Shown here piece by piece: positions 36,465-52,579 of a stretch of 64,000 nt of DNA; position 1 is the first letter of the stretch; the number at the start of each line of letters is the position of its first letter. Location of the stretch: NCBI GenBank assembly GCA_900175165.2, contig FWWN02000640.1:62001-126000 (forward strand), written 5' to 3'. The DNA comes from Rhizomucor pusillus (lineage: Eukaryota; Mucoromycota; Mucoromycetes; Mucorales; Lichtheimiaceae). Made by a program: the position numbers and the translations under genes. The notes under the pieces were generated by a model. It did not search any database, had not been told where the DNA came from, and saw only the letters and a list, made by a program, of their open reading frames with translations.

Positions 36465-36529
36465 TTGACATGCATATTTATGTGTATAAACGAAATCCCT
36501 TCATATTCTTGCTTTATATGCAACTCTTT

Positions 36530-39486
36530 TCAATGAAGAAGATAAAATGGAAATACATGCTGAAACGGTGTTACGCCCTGATGTGTACATTGGGTTAGCA
36601 ACGGCGATGGTTGCCGCTGCTCCTGAGGTAGTGTGGAAATGGGTATTTCGAACTCGCTCGAGTACCCGTGGTGTGGAATAACCTTTCTAGAAAAGAACTC
36701 TCTATGGTGACCAAAGTAGCCAATGCGATAGGTGCCAGCTTATTTCCAGATTCCATTAATGTGCTATGCAGAATGTATCAGGTTGTGCGCCCGACTCGTA
36801 CCTGGTGTATCGTTGTCTATATCCCACTCTATGGTTGCTTCAGAGTATGCCATGATAGTATTTGTGTATTTCCACTTAAATCTACAAACCAGTTAAATTT
36901 CCATCAAATGCATTTCGTGCTTCTTTTCTCTTTTACCTTGTATCGTAATCATCATCGGTGCGTACGATTTTCCAAGTCCCGTCTTCAAGACGTTTTTCCA
37001 CAGTAAGGAATGTCTTTCCTATCATTGGATTATTGCGTGGGTGGCCGGCCACAAACCTAGCAGAAACCGTGCCGCTTTTCGATGCAGCGACAGATGTATC
37101 AATATCTCTGACGATCTGGCCGAAACGATGAAATGGCTTGAGTCCATCGGAGCGAACAGGTCGTGCAAAGCTGAATACTTTGGATGTATAATCTGGCAAG
37201 ACTTCTGAGGGACCTGCAGGTTGGCCAGTCGCCATGGCAGCCGCCAGTTCTTCAAACACGTTGATGTACGCTTGCAGTGTATGTGGTCCATATGCAGTCT
37301 AACGTTTTTTGCTTCAATTATTTTTTCAATGATGGCTGTTTACGATGCTGATGTATACTTACAGCGCCGCCTTCAAAGCGTTGCATCTGATATTCCTCAT
37401 AGGTGGTCACATATGACTAGAACAGCAGCAGCAGCAGTGATTCATCATATTTCAGACGCTAAACCTAAAGTAACTGGAGTGATTTTAATTTCACTTACTG
37501 CGTAGCCATTCGCAGGACCGGACAAGATCACCTGCGTGTCATCATCACCTGCACCGTACTCAATTAATTTAGCCTTGATAGCACGGCGCAGTCTACGCCC
37601 GCTCATGGTTGTAAACTCGGCAGGCATTCCTGCAATGTATATATTCCCTAGGCGAATTAACTGCACGTCAAATATCGTTGGTTGCCACGTGTAAGGTAGT
37701 GTCATCTCGCCGGTGTTGAGAAGAACTACGGCAAGGTAATATTGGTATTGGAGTTCGCTTTCTTTTGTTCCTATTGACAGTGTTGACCTACTGGCTTTAG
37801 GAGCGTGGCAATCTCTTTGCTGTTTGCTCGGACGCTTGATCATGTTCCGTAGCATACTCCAGCCAAAAGTCTCATGCGTCATGTTCTAGGTATTCACACA
37901 CGAGACCGATATGAGACTAACCACCAACGATATTTCTGGTACCCTTATTGGTTACCTGGTACAAGCCTTTCATGGCCGGTCCGTCTGTCGTGCCTGCGCC
38001 TGATGATGGAAGATAGAGTTTACGTTATGTACAGCAAGACTCTTCCAGAGCTAAGCAGGTAGAATCGTTAATTACCAAATGCGTAGCCCTATTATTGGTT
38101 AAAGACAAAATTAGGACAAGATCAATCCGAGATTCATCATTTAATTTATGTAGACTTTACAACTGCTGGGAGACAAGGTGTAATTCGACGTCCATCCGGC
38201 GCAACGATCGTTTCCTTGGTGATATCCCAGTACTTTTGTCGAAAATCGATGGGGCCCTGAACCGTTTGCGTTGCATGTCGAAACAGTTCAATGGCCATAT
38301 TTGCTTGTCGTTCGCCAATGATTTTATTCGACTCGTAATCACTGATCTTCCAGCCCGGGCCCCTGATGATATGTTATCAAGAAATAAGCCTTTTCAAAAC
38401 AAATATAAGAGTACTTCTTATACCTTCCAAAACATCTCAGAGAACCAGGACACTTCGTGTCGAGGGACCCATCGCAAGGTATATCTGTTTCACCGCAAAA
38501 GGCGCCTTCAGTGTTTGGACTGACATCGCCCTCGTTTGCCTGCGCGAATCCAGCAACAAAAGGGCCTTTGCCTGGTAGACTATCCCGATTCATTCTTTTC
38601 TCGGCTGCATAGGCTGCATACCCCTTATTATCACCATTGACTAGATGATTGGTGTTGTTCACCGAGACTCCATGCACAGCAAACCTAGATAAACCAAAAG
38701 TGTTGTTGGCCGATTCCAAAATGCCTGGATAATTGCCATTGTCCTGGGACGTACCAATTTATGAATCCAAGCTCTCGTCCATGTATATCATGTAATCCCA
38801 AGAGTGTCATAGTCTTATCAACGTCATACTTGTATTGCCTGCGCTCTTCTTCAGGATTGAGTAAATAGGCCCGTGGCGATCGATTGATATTAGCATTCAA
38901 AAGCTCTCCCTCATTGAACGTCACGTATCCGTCCTGCAAACTTTCGTGTGCCTGCACAATAGAGTCGACGATGCCTTGCACTATCGGCTCTGTAGTTTCT
39001 TCAATCCAGCCTTTGACAGAAAAGGCAAACAATGCTGTATACAAATGTCCGTGTTACCAAGGAGTTTAGGCAAACTGGAGGTAGAGACGGTAATGTAAAC
39101 GTACTGTACTGCAAATATCCGCCCACGCCGCTGTGCGAATGTGTACTGGACAGCATGACGTTTTCCGTTGTATAGACGTCTCCATATTTTTCAGCTAGTC
39201 TTTGGACGACCCGTTTCTTGACAATGTCGCTCATGGACTGCGTATCTGTGTTGACAAATACCATGCGCTTGTGCGACTCGAGATCGCGCACGATGAAAGC
39301 CCGTGCATAAACTCTCTGGAGTATCCCCTGGCCAACCTGAGTCCAATCTGCATATCCCATAAACGTAAAAGTGACAGGGCCGGTGATGTCCGCGATACCA
39401 ACTCCAACTTGGTACTGCCCTGAGACGCTTGCTATGCATAGTAGCAGCATAAATAGGACTAATGATAGACGGAAAAGGTTATGCAT
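36530..39486 (-). CDS. Neutral/alkaline ceramidase, secreted or membrane-associated
   Basis: Zn-dependent amidase hydrolysing ceramide to sphingosine and fatty acid. Twelve exons: 39105-39486, 38755-39034, 38424-38684, 38161-38362, 38076-38088, 37956-37999, 37792-37885, 37499-37725, 37363-37416, 36937-37298, 36802-36881, 36530-36738; about 735 aa. A signal peptide is clear (LFRLSLVLFMLLLCIASVSG). Catalytic region: DITGPVTFTFMGYADW, then SSTHSHSGVGGYLQY (zinc-binding histidines). Later blocks ILLNTGEMTLPYTWQP and AEFTTMSGRRLR, and the C-terminal Ig-like part (SEATIEWDID, AGTYRIGYFGHH), all match the family. The 13-nt exon is unusual. The C-terminus is uncertain: a possible further 43-nt intron would stop at 36595 instead of 36530. 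Confidence 0.92.
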
Positions 39487-40143
39487 TCCAGACAAGCTGC
39501 GTACGACGAAATTCCGGGACGGGAAATGAGAGTTTATGTACGTGAGAGAGTGAAGAGACAGAGGGAGAAAAGGAAGGGTGATTTCATGCGGGCTCTTATC
39601 CTGCCACCCGGTCACTCGTAATTTGCTCTTTAAGGGGTTTAGGCCACATATATCGGCGACATCGGCCTGTTTGGATCGTCTTTCTTCTTTTACAGCAATG
39701 ATAGCAATCTGTCTTGGACTCCTCCTCGTGACACCCACCACGTCTTTTTGTTTCTTGGCTGCAACAATCTGTTACCCGGTCATTTTACATACATACACCA
39801 CCAAAATTGGTTTGATGAGCCATGTATCAATCAGGTGCTGCTACGTGCATCACACTATCACCTTCTTGTCATGCAACTATCATCATTGTTGCTGGCAGCA
39901 AAACATTACGACGAGCGTGATCGAAAGACGTAATGGAAAATTGTCCAAGAGATTCAAATATCTCCTGTTAGAGAGACATTTGAACAGAAATGAAGGAAAG
40001 ATAGCGCAAAAGTAACAAGAGCAAGAAATCATTACAGCAACAAGGAACAACTTGGGAAGGGAAAAAATAGATTACTAAAGATTAAGGTATAGACTAAAAC
40101 ATGATGCCAAGGACAGGAAGAAAAATTACAAGAAAACAATGCT
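39487..40143. other. Intergenic region upstream of ceramidase
   Basis: Spacer between the ceramidase start and the 3' end of the MAPKKK gene, both on minus. An open frame runs through from the ceramidase start upstream to 39741, but the signal peptide favours the ATG at 39486. AT-rich, purine-rich sequence lies near 40000-40130. No other gene seen. Confidence 0.5.
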
Positions 40144-43100
40144 TTACGCCTTTTTGCTGGAAAGATTTTTCATGTACTCCTTGAATTTGAATGATGGGTC
40201 TTGTCGAACAAAAGGATGAACCAAAAGATCGGCAGCGGTGGGTCGTTTTTCAGGGTCGCTGTAACATCGATCGTTAGTAATCACGATTGTCAGCACCAAT
40301 GATTCTTTCTAAAAAACTCACATGATGAAGCATTGATTGAGGAAATCTTTGGCTTGCTCTGAGGCATCTTCTGGAAGCGGTGGTGCTTGATATTGGCCGA
40401 GCTACACAGCGGATGTGAGTACTCTTGTCTTCTCTAAACCATCGTCCCTGCTTGTAACTTACATGATAGAGCGCAGATAGCATATGAAGATCAAGCCAAG
40501 GATGCTTTCCAGTCAGCATTTCGATAACCGTGCATCCCAAACTCCTGCAATTTATGTGGTCAGTAAACAGAGATCGACATTCCTCGGTATACATTTCGCC
40601 CTTACCAGATATCAATTTTTGCACTGTACGACGATCCTTTGACTACTTCGGGAGCCATCCAGTAAACTGTGCCTTTCAGCATCGTGTTAGAATTCGGGTC
40701 GTACGCTTCATCTTGACCGCTAGGTTTTGACAAGCCGAAATCAGTGATCTTGCAGACCCCATTCTGGTCCACCAGGATGTTGCCTGCTTTGATATCCTGT
40801 TACGTTTAAATGGCAACGTAAATTAATACACTAAGTCTGCGTTGTATCGTAATCCATCCGTGCTTACTCTATGCATAATGTTGCGGTCGTGAAGATACTC
40901 CAAACCCAACAAGATCTGGCGTGTGAAAAACCGTACAAGGACTTCCTCGAACCGACCATTCTTGTTCAACGCGCTCAGGATACTACCACCAGGAACGTAC
41001 TCCAGGAAAATATGGATATGTCCTTCCTCCTCATCGTAGTCGTATCCTAGATACTGCACAATATTGTCGTGGTCCAGATCCTTCAAGAGCGAAATCTCTC
41101 GGTACAAGGCATCCACAGCAGCTCGCATGTTATCGTTCATCATGTCTGATTTCGTCTTTGGCGTGTCTACTTCTTTGACAGCAATCCATTCTCCTGCTGC
41201 CACGTTCAACGCGTGGTATACTCTGCCAAATGAACCGCGGCCGATCAACTCACCACGCATCCATTGCATCTTTGTAGGCACTGGAGAAATTCAATCCATG
41301 TCAATAAAATCATTATATAAGCAACAGAATGATTCCCTTTCACTTACTAGGCTTGTCACCCGGTTGGGCGGCGGTGTGTGCATCCTTTGCAATTGTATTG
41401 GCCTCTATAACCATGCCCGGCTTGACCTGCTCAACCTTGCGACCCCACATCTTGGTGCTGCGACGGCGCAGAATATTGTTCACCCGCACAACATTCATTG
41501 CCTGCCGCCAGTTTCGATGAGCTTCTTGGGCCTCTCTAGCAACCACGCGGATAGATTTCTTGTGACCCTGAAGTCTCCGTGGAGCTGGTGAATTCGCAGC
41601 TGCCGCCGCCGTTTGAGTGTCGATAACAATTTCCTTGTCCAGATCATGTCCAGGCAAGTACTTGTCGATGTCTCGGTATAGCTTTTCAATAGAAGGACGT
41701 TCACCCCAGATCTCTTCTTCTGCATCCATAGCATCCTGCGACGCTGAAACCGTCGGGGAGGTGTTGCTCGTCGCAGATACCGGCGTCCTTGATCTGGGTG
41801 TTCGAGGAGACCGAGCTACGCTCTCTAAATCGTTCGAAGGAATTTCGATCTGCAAGTGGCTGCCGTTACGCGCTCTTCCAGGCCTTGGCTCGTCGTTGAG
41901 ACTCAGCGCCTCCAACTCTTCGTCGGGTGGTGTGTACGCTGCAGTGCCTGGGCTAGCAAAATGCACGGATCGTACACCGGCTCGTGAGTTCTTGTCAACT
42001 TTAGCAGCCGCCGGTTCGTCGTTCGTGTATTCCACCGTGTGGAACATCCTGCTCTCTTCAGACTCTGTGTCTTGCACAGGTTCTGACGATTGCTTTTGAT
42101 CTTTGGATGCAACGGTTTCTTGATATTCCGGATGATCTTCGTCCACCGGCCAAAGATCACCGTGAGATGTCTCGGCTTCAAAGCTAGTAGCACTTGAGTT
42201 CGTTTGACTACTGTTAGGAGGAGGTATATGCCACAACGGAACAGATGTCGTCGATGGCGTGTTTGTGGATTCGCTGTGACTACTAGACTCTAGCAGATGC
42301 TGCGGCGGAACAGCCCAGAGAGAAGGTTCGGGAGTCTTTGATTTCACGGTTTCACTGGTAGAAGCGGTGGGAGTCGGTCGCAATGGACCGCTGATAGGAG
42401 AGTGTGTGATAATTGGGCTGTGTCCAGGACTAACTCTTTCAGTATGGAATTGGCTCGCCTGGTGTTCGGGTGTTTCGGACCCTATCAGCGGCTCAGAACG
42501 AGGATATTGCTGTTCATCCATTCTGCGCTGATACGGCGTAGGCTGCGGTCTGTGAAACTGGTAGTGATTGGAGTATCCATAGTCTGGAGGATGTAACCCG
42601 TCTCTGGAAATCGCATACGGAGGTTCCACCTCTTCTACCGGAAGCACAAGAATACGCTCTCTCGCACGTTCGTCAGCCATCCGACATATCCGCAAAAGTT
42701 CTTCGTCCGTTAAAGGTGGATCTATAGATAAATTAGAGAACTGTCACCAACAATCACTTTCTAAAGACTTACAAAACTGCTCTCCATTATCATTGTAATA
42801 TTCCTCTCCCGTATCGTGATAGTATAAACAATCTCCACCCGGAATTTTGCATTTCTGCAAGATCAGAGTTTTGATCAGCTGAGGATCATGCACATCGGTG
42901 ACATTGACACTGTAAAATTCCTGGAAATTCGCGGTGACCTGGATGCGTTGATCACGAGACGACGGTAACCGCCGAGGTTGATGCTGCGAATGGTCTTGAT
43001 AATCAGGATGCGTTCTATTCCGAGGAGCATGAGCAGGATGTGGTTTTGGTACCAGTGGTTTATGCTGTTGTTCCTACTCCATAGCGCATTAAGATGTGCA

Positions 43101-44121
43101 TGATCTGTTACCATTAGAAAAGAACAACCTACCTGGAATTGCTGCACTCGTTTGCCGGTTAGTTTCCATCCGCCCTTTGCATCGCTTGTTGAGGATTGAG
43201 GGCTTATCGGACTATGTGCCCAGTCATTAGCGCCGTTCGTACCACCTCCTACTGATACACAGACGGACGGTCCAGGAACGATGGGAGGCGGCGGCGCGGC
43301 TGCACCTTGACCATTTACGGCAGGAGCACTGGTAGCTCCCAACGTAACCCTTGGCTGCCGTCCACCTAACTCCTGGCTGTTGGATGGTCGGATATACATT
43401 GGCCGAATGTTGGAAACATCATAGTTCAATCGGTTCACAATGCGAGATATCTGCTCCGGGTTGGACGACGTTCGCTCAGGTATTAACGGTCTTATCCGGG
43501 CATAATCACTATCTAATCCTGATGCTCCGTACGCTGTCGCCAAGTGATTGTTGTAACCTGGATATAATGCAGCAGCAGGTGCCGGTGATGTGTGGTTGGC
43601 GTGAAGTGATCGCATGTATTCTGGGTACTTTGTGGAAAAAAAGGGGGAATTTTCGTCAGCGTCGAGTGCTCCACCCGAAAAAAGGAAAAGATACCACGTT
43701 CTTGAGAGCTTACCTGACCATTATTCATCAACCCATTGGATCGCAGTGACTGAATGCTGGTTGCCAGGCGATTGATATCGGCAAATGGAACTTGTGTGCC
43801 TCGTAGCAAGCGATTCAGATCCACCACATTTAGACCGAGAAAATACTGTCCATGTATATTGTTTTCTGAATGGTAGCAGGCGTGTTAGTTCTGAATCGGC
43901 ATCCCAGAATCTGTAGGGGCGCACACACACGCACACAAAGGAAAGCACGAACCTCTAAATGTTCTTGCGACGGAACCACCCCATCCATTCTCCTCGAGCC
44001 ACCATGTTACTTTCTCGAGTGGCCAATCGCTCTGCTCGCCTCCCATTTCATTGTTCTGCAAATTGCCGTGAATATTACTATCCACTGCCATCCTTGCTGA
44101 ATGCAGCGCAAAGGCCGACAT
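40144..44121 (-). CDS. MAP kinase kinase kinase, Bck1/Mkh1-like, with SAM and RA-like domains
   Basis: Top kinase of a MAPK cascade, most like cell-wall-integrity MAPKKKs. Ten exons (43953-44121, 43714-43865, 43133-43627, 42773-43073, 41348-42721, 40868-41280, 40606-40796, 40463-40544, 40322-40401, 40144-40258) give 1123 aa in phase. The N-terminus is a SAM domain (WPLEKVTWWLEENGWGG ... IHGQYFLGLNVVDLNRLL). A Ras-association-like segment follows (SVNVTDVHDPQLIKTLILQK). A long disordered Ser/Thr/Pro region precedes the kinase domain: GELIGRGSFGRVYHALN, AVKEVD, HRDIKAGNILVD, DFGLSKPSG, GTVYWMAPEVVKG, IWSLGCTVIEMLTGKHPW. All catalytic residues are intact. LKDLDHDNIVQYLGYD and the C-lobe favour Bck1/Mkh1 over Ste11. 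Confidence 0.93.
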
Positions 44122-44617
44122 AGTTGCGCCTGAGCACTTGCCGTTTCAGCTTCGGGCAGCGCCCCAGCTTGCTGATTTTCAACCTCAGTCCTGTCCTGAG
44201 TTCCATCCAGTTTCAGGCTGAAATCATGTAGAAAATGGGAAACAGAGGCGAAATGCCTAAATATTAAAATCACTTTATATATATACAGGATATGTAGAAG
44301 CTGCGTATAGCCTCGCAGATCTCGAAAGGTTACCGCTGCCAGAACCTTGGAGAGAAGTCCCTCTGCCATCATCGGATAAAGACTTGAAATAAAGAAGTAT
44401 CGTATACAATAGAATTATAGTCGTTTGGTACAGGCACCTGAATCAGCTGCTATACTTATCAGCTAGTATCCAAACAAACTCGTTCATCGATTTACTCACT
44501 TGAATATCGACCGGCTCAAACCAACTGCTTGAATTTCATTGGCTTATGTCGCAAACCTCAAATTTTTTTGCGCGGCGCGTTCGGGTCGTAACTTTTTCGT
44601 TCCTTGACATTCAAGAC
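44122..44617. promoter_or_regulatory. Divergent promoter between MAPKKK and MCM3
   Basis: About 500 bp separate the two divergent start codons. A GC block with a T run (TTTTTTTGCGCGGCGCG, 44563-44579) lies about 40 bp upstream of the MCM3 ATG. Such GCGC cores resemble MBF/E2F-type cell-cycle sites that often control MCM genes, but it does not exactly match ACGCGT or TTTSSCGC, so this is only a candidate. Confidence 0.35.
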
Positions 44618-47534
<2,917 letters not shown>

Positions 47535-47774
47535 AAGTTGTCTTTCCTTTATTTCCTTTTCATTGTAATATTTTTTCTCTGTCATTTCATTTAATTCCAT
47601 CATAATTAAAAGATTGCTGCTTTGTTTCGTTTCCAGTTTGCAACAGACATTGGTCAAACGCAGTGTTGGTGCCGGAGTTTCAATCCACTGACATATTGGT
47701 GGGCAAGGCGCACTGCCGACGCAAGTTTCGTCTTTCCTGACCCTTTTCATTTGATTGAAAGAAACGTTTCAATC

Positions 47775-50700
47775 ATGGATACTGGCAACGCTGAATTGTA
47801 CGACGAAGTTCATTCTCCACGCTCCGTGAACGGCGAAGAGGAAGGAGAGGATGTCGGCTATGACTTTGACGAAAAGCACTCTGACGACGAAGAGGAAGAA
47901 GAGGAAGAAGAAGACGAGGAGGAAGCACGCAAGGTTCGTTCGGATCAGTGCACAAGTTTCACGGAAAATTCGCAGTAGTAGTAACAATTGGAACAGGTTG
48001 CTGAGGGTTTTATCGTCGATGACGATGAAGAGCAGGAATCAGATGCATCGCAGGAAGTAACTGTTCGGCGCAAAAAGCGAAAGAAAGTCCAAGATTGTAT
48101 GTCTCTGTTTCTTCATATTAGCTTCAGTGTACACAGTTTAGCTGACCAAATTGCTACATTCTAGTCGACGAGGAACTTGATGAGGAAGATCTCGATTTGC
48201 TCGAAGAAAACACTGGCTTAAAATTGTCACGATCGACAGCGGTATGGTGTTTTAGAAATGCAAGACACAGTTTATGAGAACGATGGTCTGATTTGTTTCG
48301 ACGATAGCCAAAATTAAAGCGTTTAAAACGAGGTCGACAGGAAGAAGATACAGCACGGTCTGAACGAGATGTGGACAAGTTCTTCTCTGACGAAGAAGAA
48401 GAGGCTGCCGCTGTAGAGGATCAGATGGAAGTAGAGGATGACAGATACCGCGGCCGAGGCGGCTACGTACAGCACTATGACGATTTAAACGATTTTATCG
48501 CGGAAGAAGATGAAGATGAACACTACGAAGATGAACGCAGCGTTGACTATGCTCGTCCGGCTGCTCCTCGTGGACGTCTTACAAAGGATATGATGGATAT
48601 TTTACCTCAAGGTCTAACAGAAGAGTACGTACTTCAATGTGTAAACTTTTTTTCACAGCGACGATGACTTATGAGATGATTCATGAAACCAGTGCTATTG
48701 CCGACATGTACGATATCTTTGGCGACGGTGCAGATTATGAATGGGCATTGTATGATGAAGAAGTATGTTCTCAAAGTGAGTTTTTTGGAAATACGATACT
48801 GACGTAAAGTTGCGATTACAGGGCGAGGAAGTCGAGCAAGAGCGCGAGCTTCAGTTAGCGGACGTATTCGAACCGAGCGAACTTGCAGAACGAATGTTGA
48901 CGGATCAGGATGAAAAAATCAGGGTGCTAGACGTACCTGAGCGCATGCAGCTGCGTTACAGCGGTATCGAAAAGGATTTCCTCGTCAAGCCGTCAATGGA
49001 AGAAATAGCGGACGAGGCCATGTGGATCGCGCGCGAATTCACTCACATAAAACCAAATGTTCAACTCAATGATTCCTTCATCGGCGCAGTCAGATCCGTC
49101 GTCGGCTTCATCACACGAGACCTACTTGAAGTTCCTTTCATTTACGACCAACGAAAGGACTACATTGTCGAAATTGATCCTGTTACCGGAGTCACCAACG
49201 AGATTTTGACATATGACGATTTGTGGAAAATTTACGATCTCGATTTCAGATACGATGGTCTGATCCGCCGAAAACATTTGTTGCGCGAGTTCATGTCAAA
49301 GTGCTTCGTTAGCGATTCAGAAATTGATCATTTGCTGGATGCCGCAGAAAGAACAGAAGAAGTTGCGGATTTGCAGGATCATGTCTCATTCAAGTACGCA
49401 GAAAATGTACATAGAGCACAAAAACAATCAAAGGGACCGAAACGACCCACGTCCAAGTTAAGTTACGAATCATCTTTGAAAAGGAGACTGCAAGGATTTT
49501 TAGAGGTAAATAGTTATACACGGTTTAGAGGCGACGTCATACTCAAACATTTCGCTCCGGCAGCGCTTCAGCATTAGTGCACATCAGTTTGGAACAAATT
49601 ACTATGAAAATGGTCGTCGTTACTACCCAGATGATACCATGATATCGCCAGAAGAAGCTGCTAGCGAGTACAAGGATGAGCATTCCCTTTCGACACCAGA
49701 GCTGGTTCTTAAAGGTACATACATATGTAATTGTTTCTGTCCATCGCTTTGCATCGTACTAAAATAATCGTTTTTCTTTCAGCTGCTAAATCCGTGCTCG
49801 CGCTTGAAATTGCAAATGACCCCTTGGTACGCAAAGCCATGCGCCGTGATTGGGAAATGAGAGCCGCTGTTACCGTTAAGCCTACCGACAGAGGATACGA
49901 TATCATTGATGACCTGCATCCATTACATGTATGTACAAGATATAAGTGTTTTAGCTTGTCCACTGACCTTGCTTTGTAGCCCTACAAATTCTTGTATCAA
50001 AAACCCATCCACACATTCAGAAACGGTGCTTTCTTGCATATTCTGAAGGGCGAATCAGACGGTCTCCTTCAAATTTCTATCAGCGTCACTAACTATGATG
50101 GTTGGTTCAAGCAAGTGGCAGAGTTTTACATGTCTGATGGCTACAGTGACTCTGCACAACAATGGAATACACAGCGGAAACAAGTATTGGAGCTGGCAAT
50201 GAGCGAGCACTTGAGACCATTAATGGAAAGGCATATACGAGAAAGATTGCGACAAAGCGCACAAGAAGAAATATGCGACGGCGCTTACAAAAGTCTGCTT
50301 GCAAAGGTCGATGTTGGACCTTTCAGAGGACCTGGCGCTGATAGATACAAGAATGGAATTCCACGCGTTGTCACAGTATCTTTTGGAAATGGTGGACGTG
50401 ACGATCCCGTCAACGGCGTCTGCCTGAACCACCGCAGCAGGATAATGGACAAGATCCAGTTACCGAACTTGCGTGATAGCGCTTACATCAAGGATATGAC
50501 TGATTTCATAACGTCAGCGAGACCTCATGTAATCGGTGTTGCTGGATACACTGCCGAAACGCGACGATTGTTGAAGACGATGCAGCAGCTTGTTGCAGAT
50601 ATCAACAACGACTCCAAGTACGAAGGAGCTGCGATCGATGTGCTTACGGTTGACGACGATACAGCACGCCTCTACAAAAACTCAAAACGGGCCGAAGAAG

Positions 50701-52579
50701 AATTTGGTGACCTACCTGAAGTCATGCGATACTGTATCAGTCTTGCTCGCAAACTGCAATGTCCTGTGTTGGAATACACCGGCCTGGGACGTGATTTACT
50801 CGCTATCTCCCATCACGAGCTTCAGCGCCTAGTTCCAAACGATGTAGTGCTTGTATATCTTGAGCGTGCTCTGATCAAGGTCGTTAACGATATGGGCGTT
50901 GATATCAACGCTGCAGCCAGGAATCCATATCTTGCATCTGCTGCGCAATACATTTGTGGTCTGGGTGCAAGAAAAGCCCACAGCTTACTCAAGAAGCTTG
51001 ATGTCAAGGTAGGGTGCCGAGTAACCTTGAATGTCTATTAAATAATACTTATTCTTTGATTTCGTTTTAGGGCGAGCTAGAAAGTCGATCTTCACTGGTC
51101 ACTCGAGGCTTGATGGGCAGCCATATTTTCATGAACTGCGCCAGCTTTATCCGGATACGAATTGACGGTGCAGATATTTTGGATGATACCCGGATTCATC
51201 CACAAGAATACGAACTTGCGCAGAAAATGGCAGGTGACGCGCTTGAAATTGACGAAGATGAAATGGAAGACGCAGATGCCAAGGCTGCGATAGTTCGACG
51301 GGTCGTCCAGGAATACCCGGAGAAGCTCAACGATTTGATTTTGGATGACTATGCAGTTGTTTTGAAAGAACAGTACAATGAACCCAAGCGACAAGTCTTG
51401 GAGCATATCAAGCTTGAATTGCAAGATCCATTCCACGATAGACGACGCCGTTTCGTGCGACCGACCATTGAAGAACAGTTTATGATGGTGACTGGCGAGA
51501 CGCCTCAGACGTTGCGCGAAGGCTTTATCGTTCCAGTAAAGATCATAGCGTTGCGCGGCAAGGTCGCCAACTGTGTGCTTGACTCGGGCTTGGAAGGACT
51601 TATCTATGCAGACAACGCAGCTGACGGACGAGTAATGAACGTTGCGGAAGTGTTAAAGCGAGGAGCAACCATCAATGCCAAAGTGCTTCACATTGATAGA
51701 GACAAGTTCACAGTCGACTTGTCGTGCCGGCCCTCCGATACAAAGCCTGACAGCGATGTCAAGTTACGAAAATTGCCAGACGACGAATATTATGACTATG
51801 AGGGCGAAGCTAAAGAGATTGAACGACGACATGCAATGGAACGAAAACGAGTCAAGGAGAAACGCATGATTAACCATCCGCTATTCCGCCCGTTCAATTA
51901 CATGCAGGCGGAAGAATACCTTGCGACCAAGAACCGTGGAGACATTGTCCTTCGACCGTCCTCGCGCGGCCCAGATCACATTGCACTCACCTGGAAGCTG
52001 GACGATGGATTGTACCATCACGTCGATATTGTGGAAGAGAAGGTTGGAAACCGAGTATACTACAGAGTTGGAGACCAACGATACAGCGATTTGGATCAGC
52101 TTTCTGTGCTCTATGTGGAAGCTGTGCATCAGAGAACAGAGGAACTGATGTCGCATCCGAAATTCAGACAAGGAGGTCCTGCAGCGCTGAGTATGTATTT
52201 ATGCAATGGAGTTATGTATTTTGATTGTGCATTACCGCTAACTGCTTGTATAGAATCGCACCTTCAATCGCTTACCATGGCGAATCCAAAAATGTCTGCG
52301 TACGGATTCTGTGTCAGCGACCGTCCTGGATATTTCGAACTTGGGTTCAAGTTAAATGCAAAGACATCGTACGCGCATCACGTAAGTTTTGACATATATA
52401 TATTCTCAAGAAATGTATGGTTTCTGACAGCTTGTCGTCGTCAGTCTATCAAAATCGGACCTAAAGGCTACCAGTTCCGGGAGACAATGTACCCTGATGT
52501 TTCTGAACTCATTAATGGATTTAAGCGGTTCCAAGTTGGACATTCTCGAAAGAACAATCGCAGCTCTTCGCGCCGTTAA
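47775..52579 (+). CDS. SPT6: Transcription elongation factor and histone chaperone Spt6
   Basis: RNA polymerase II elongation factor and H3-H4 chaperone. Twelve exons (47775-47933, 47997-48096, 48165-48241, 48308-48624, 48693-48762, 48822-49505, 49564-49714, 49783-49928, 49980-51008, 51071-52190, 52254-52381, 52445-52579) give 1371 aa in phase. The very acidic N-terminus (runs of Glu/Asp) leads into the Spn1-binding part (AIADMYDIFGDGADYEWAL). The core follows: helix-turn-helix, YqgF-like fold (PHVIGVAGYTAETRRLL), helix-hairpin-helix (YICGLGARKAHSLLKKL), a death-like region, the S1 domain (GKVANCVLDSGLEGLIYADN) and tandem SH2 domains (IVLRPSSRGPDHIALTWKLD). The short C-terminal tail lacks yeast-like repeats. 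Confidence 0.97.

Noticed and set aside
39487..39741. N-terminal extension of the ceramidase frame
   Set aside because: Would bury the signal peptide; the ATG at 39486 places it at the N-terminus.
44130..44372. Open frame continuing upstream of the MAPKKK start
   Set aside because: The SAM-domain protein starts naturally at 44121; the upstream frame differs and carries no domain.
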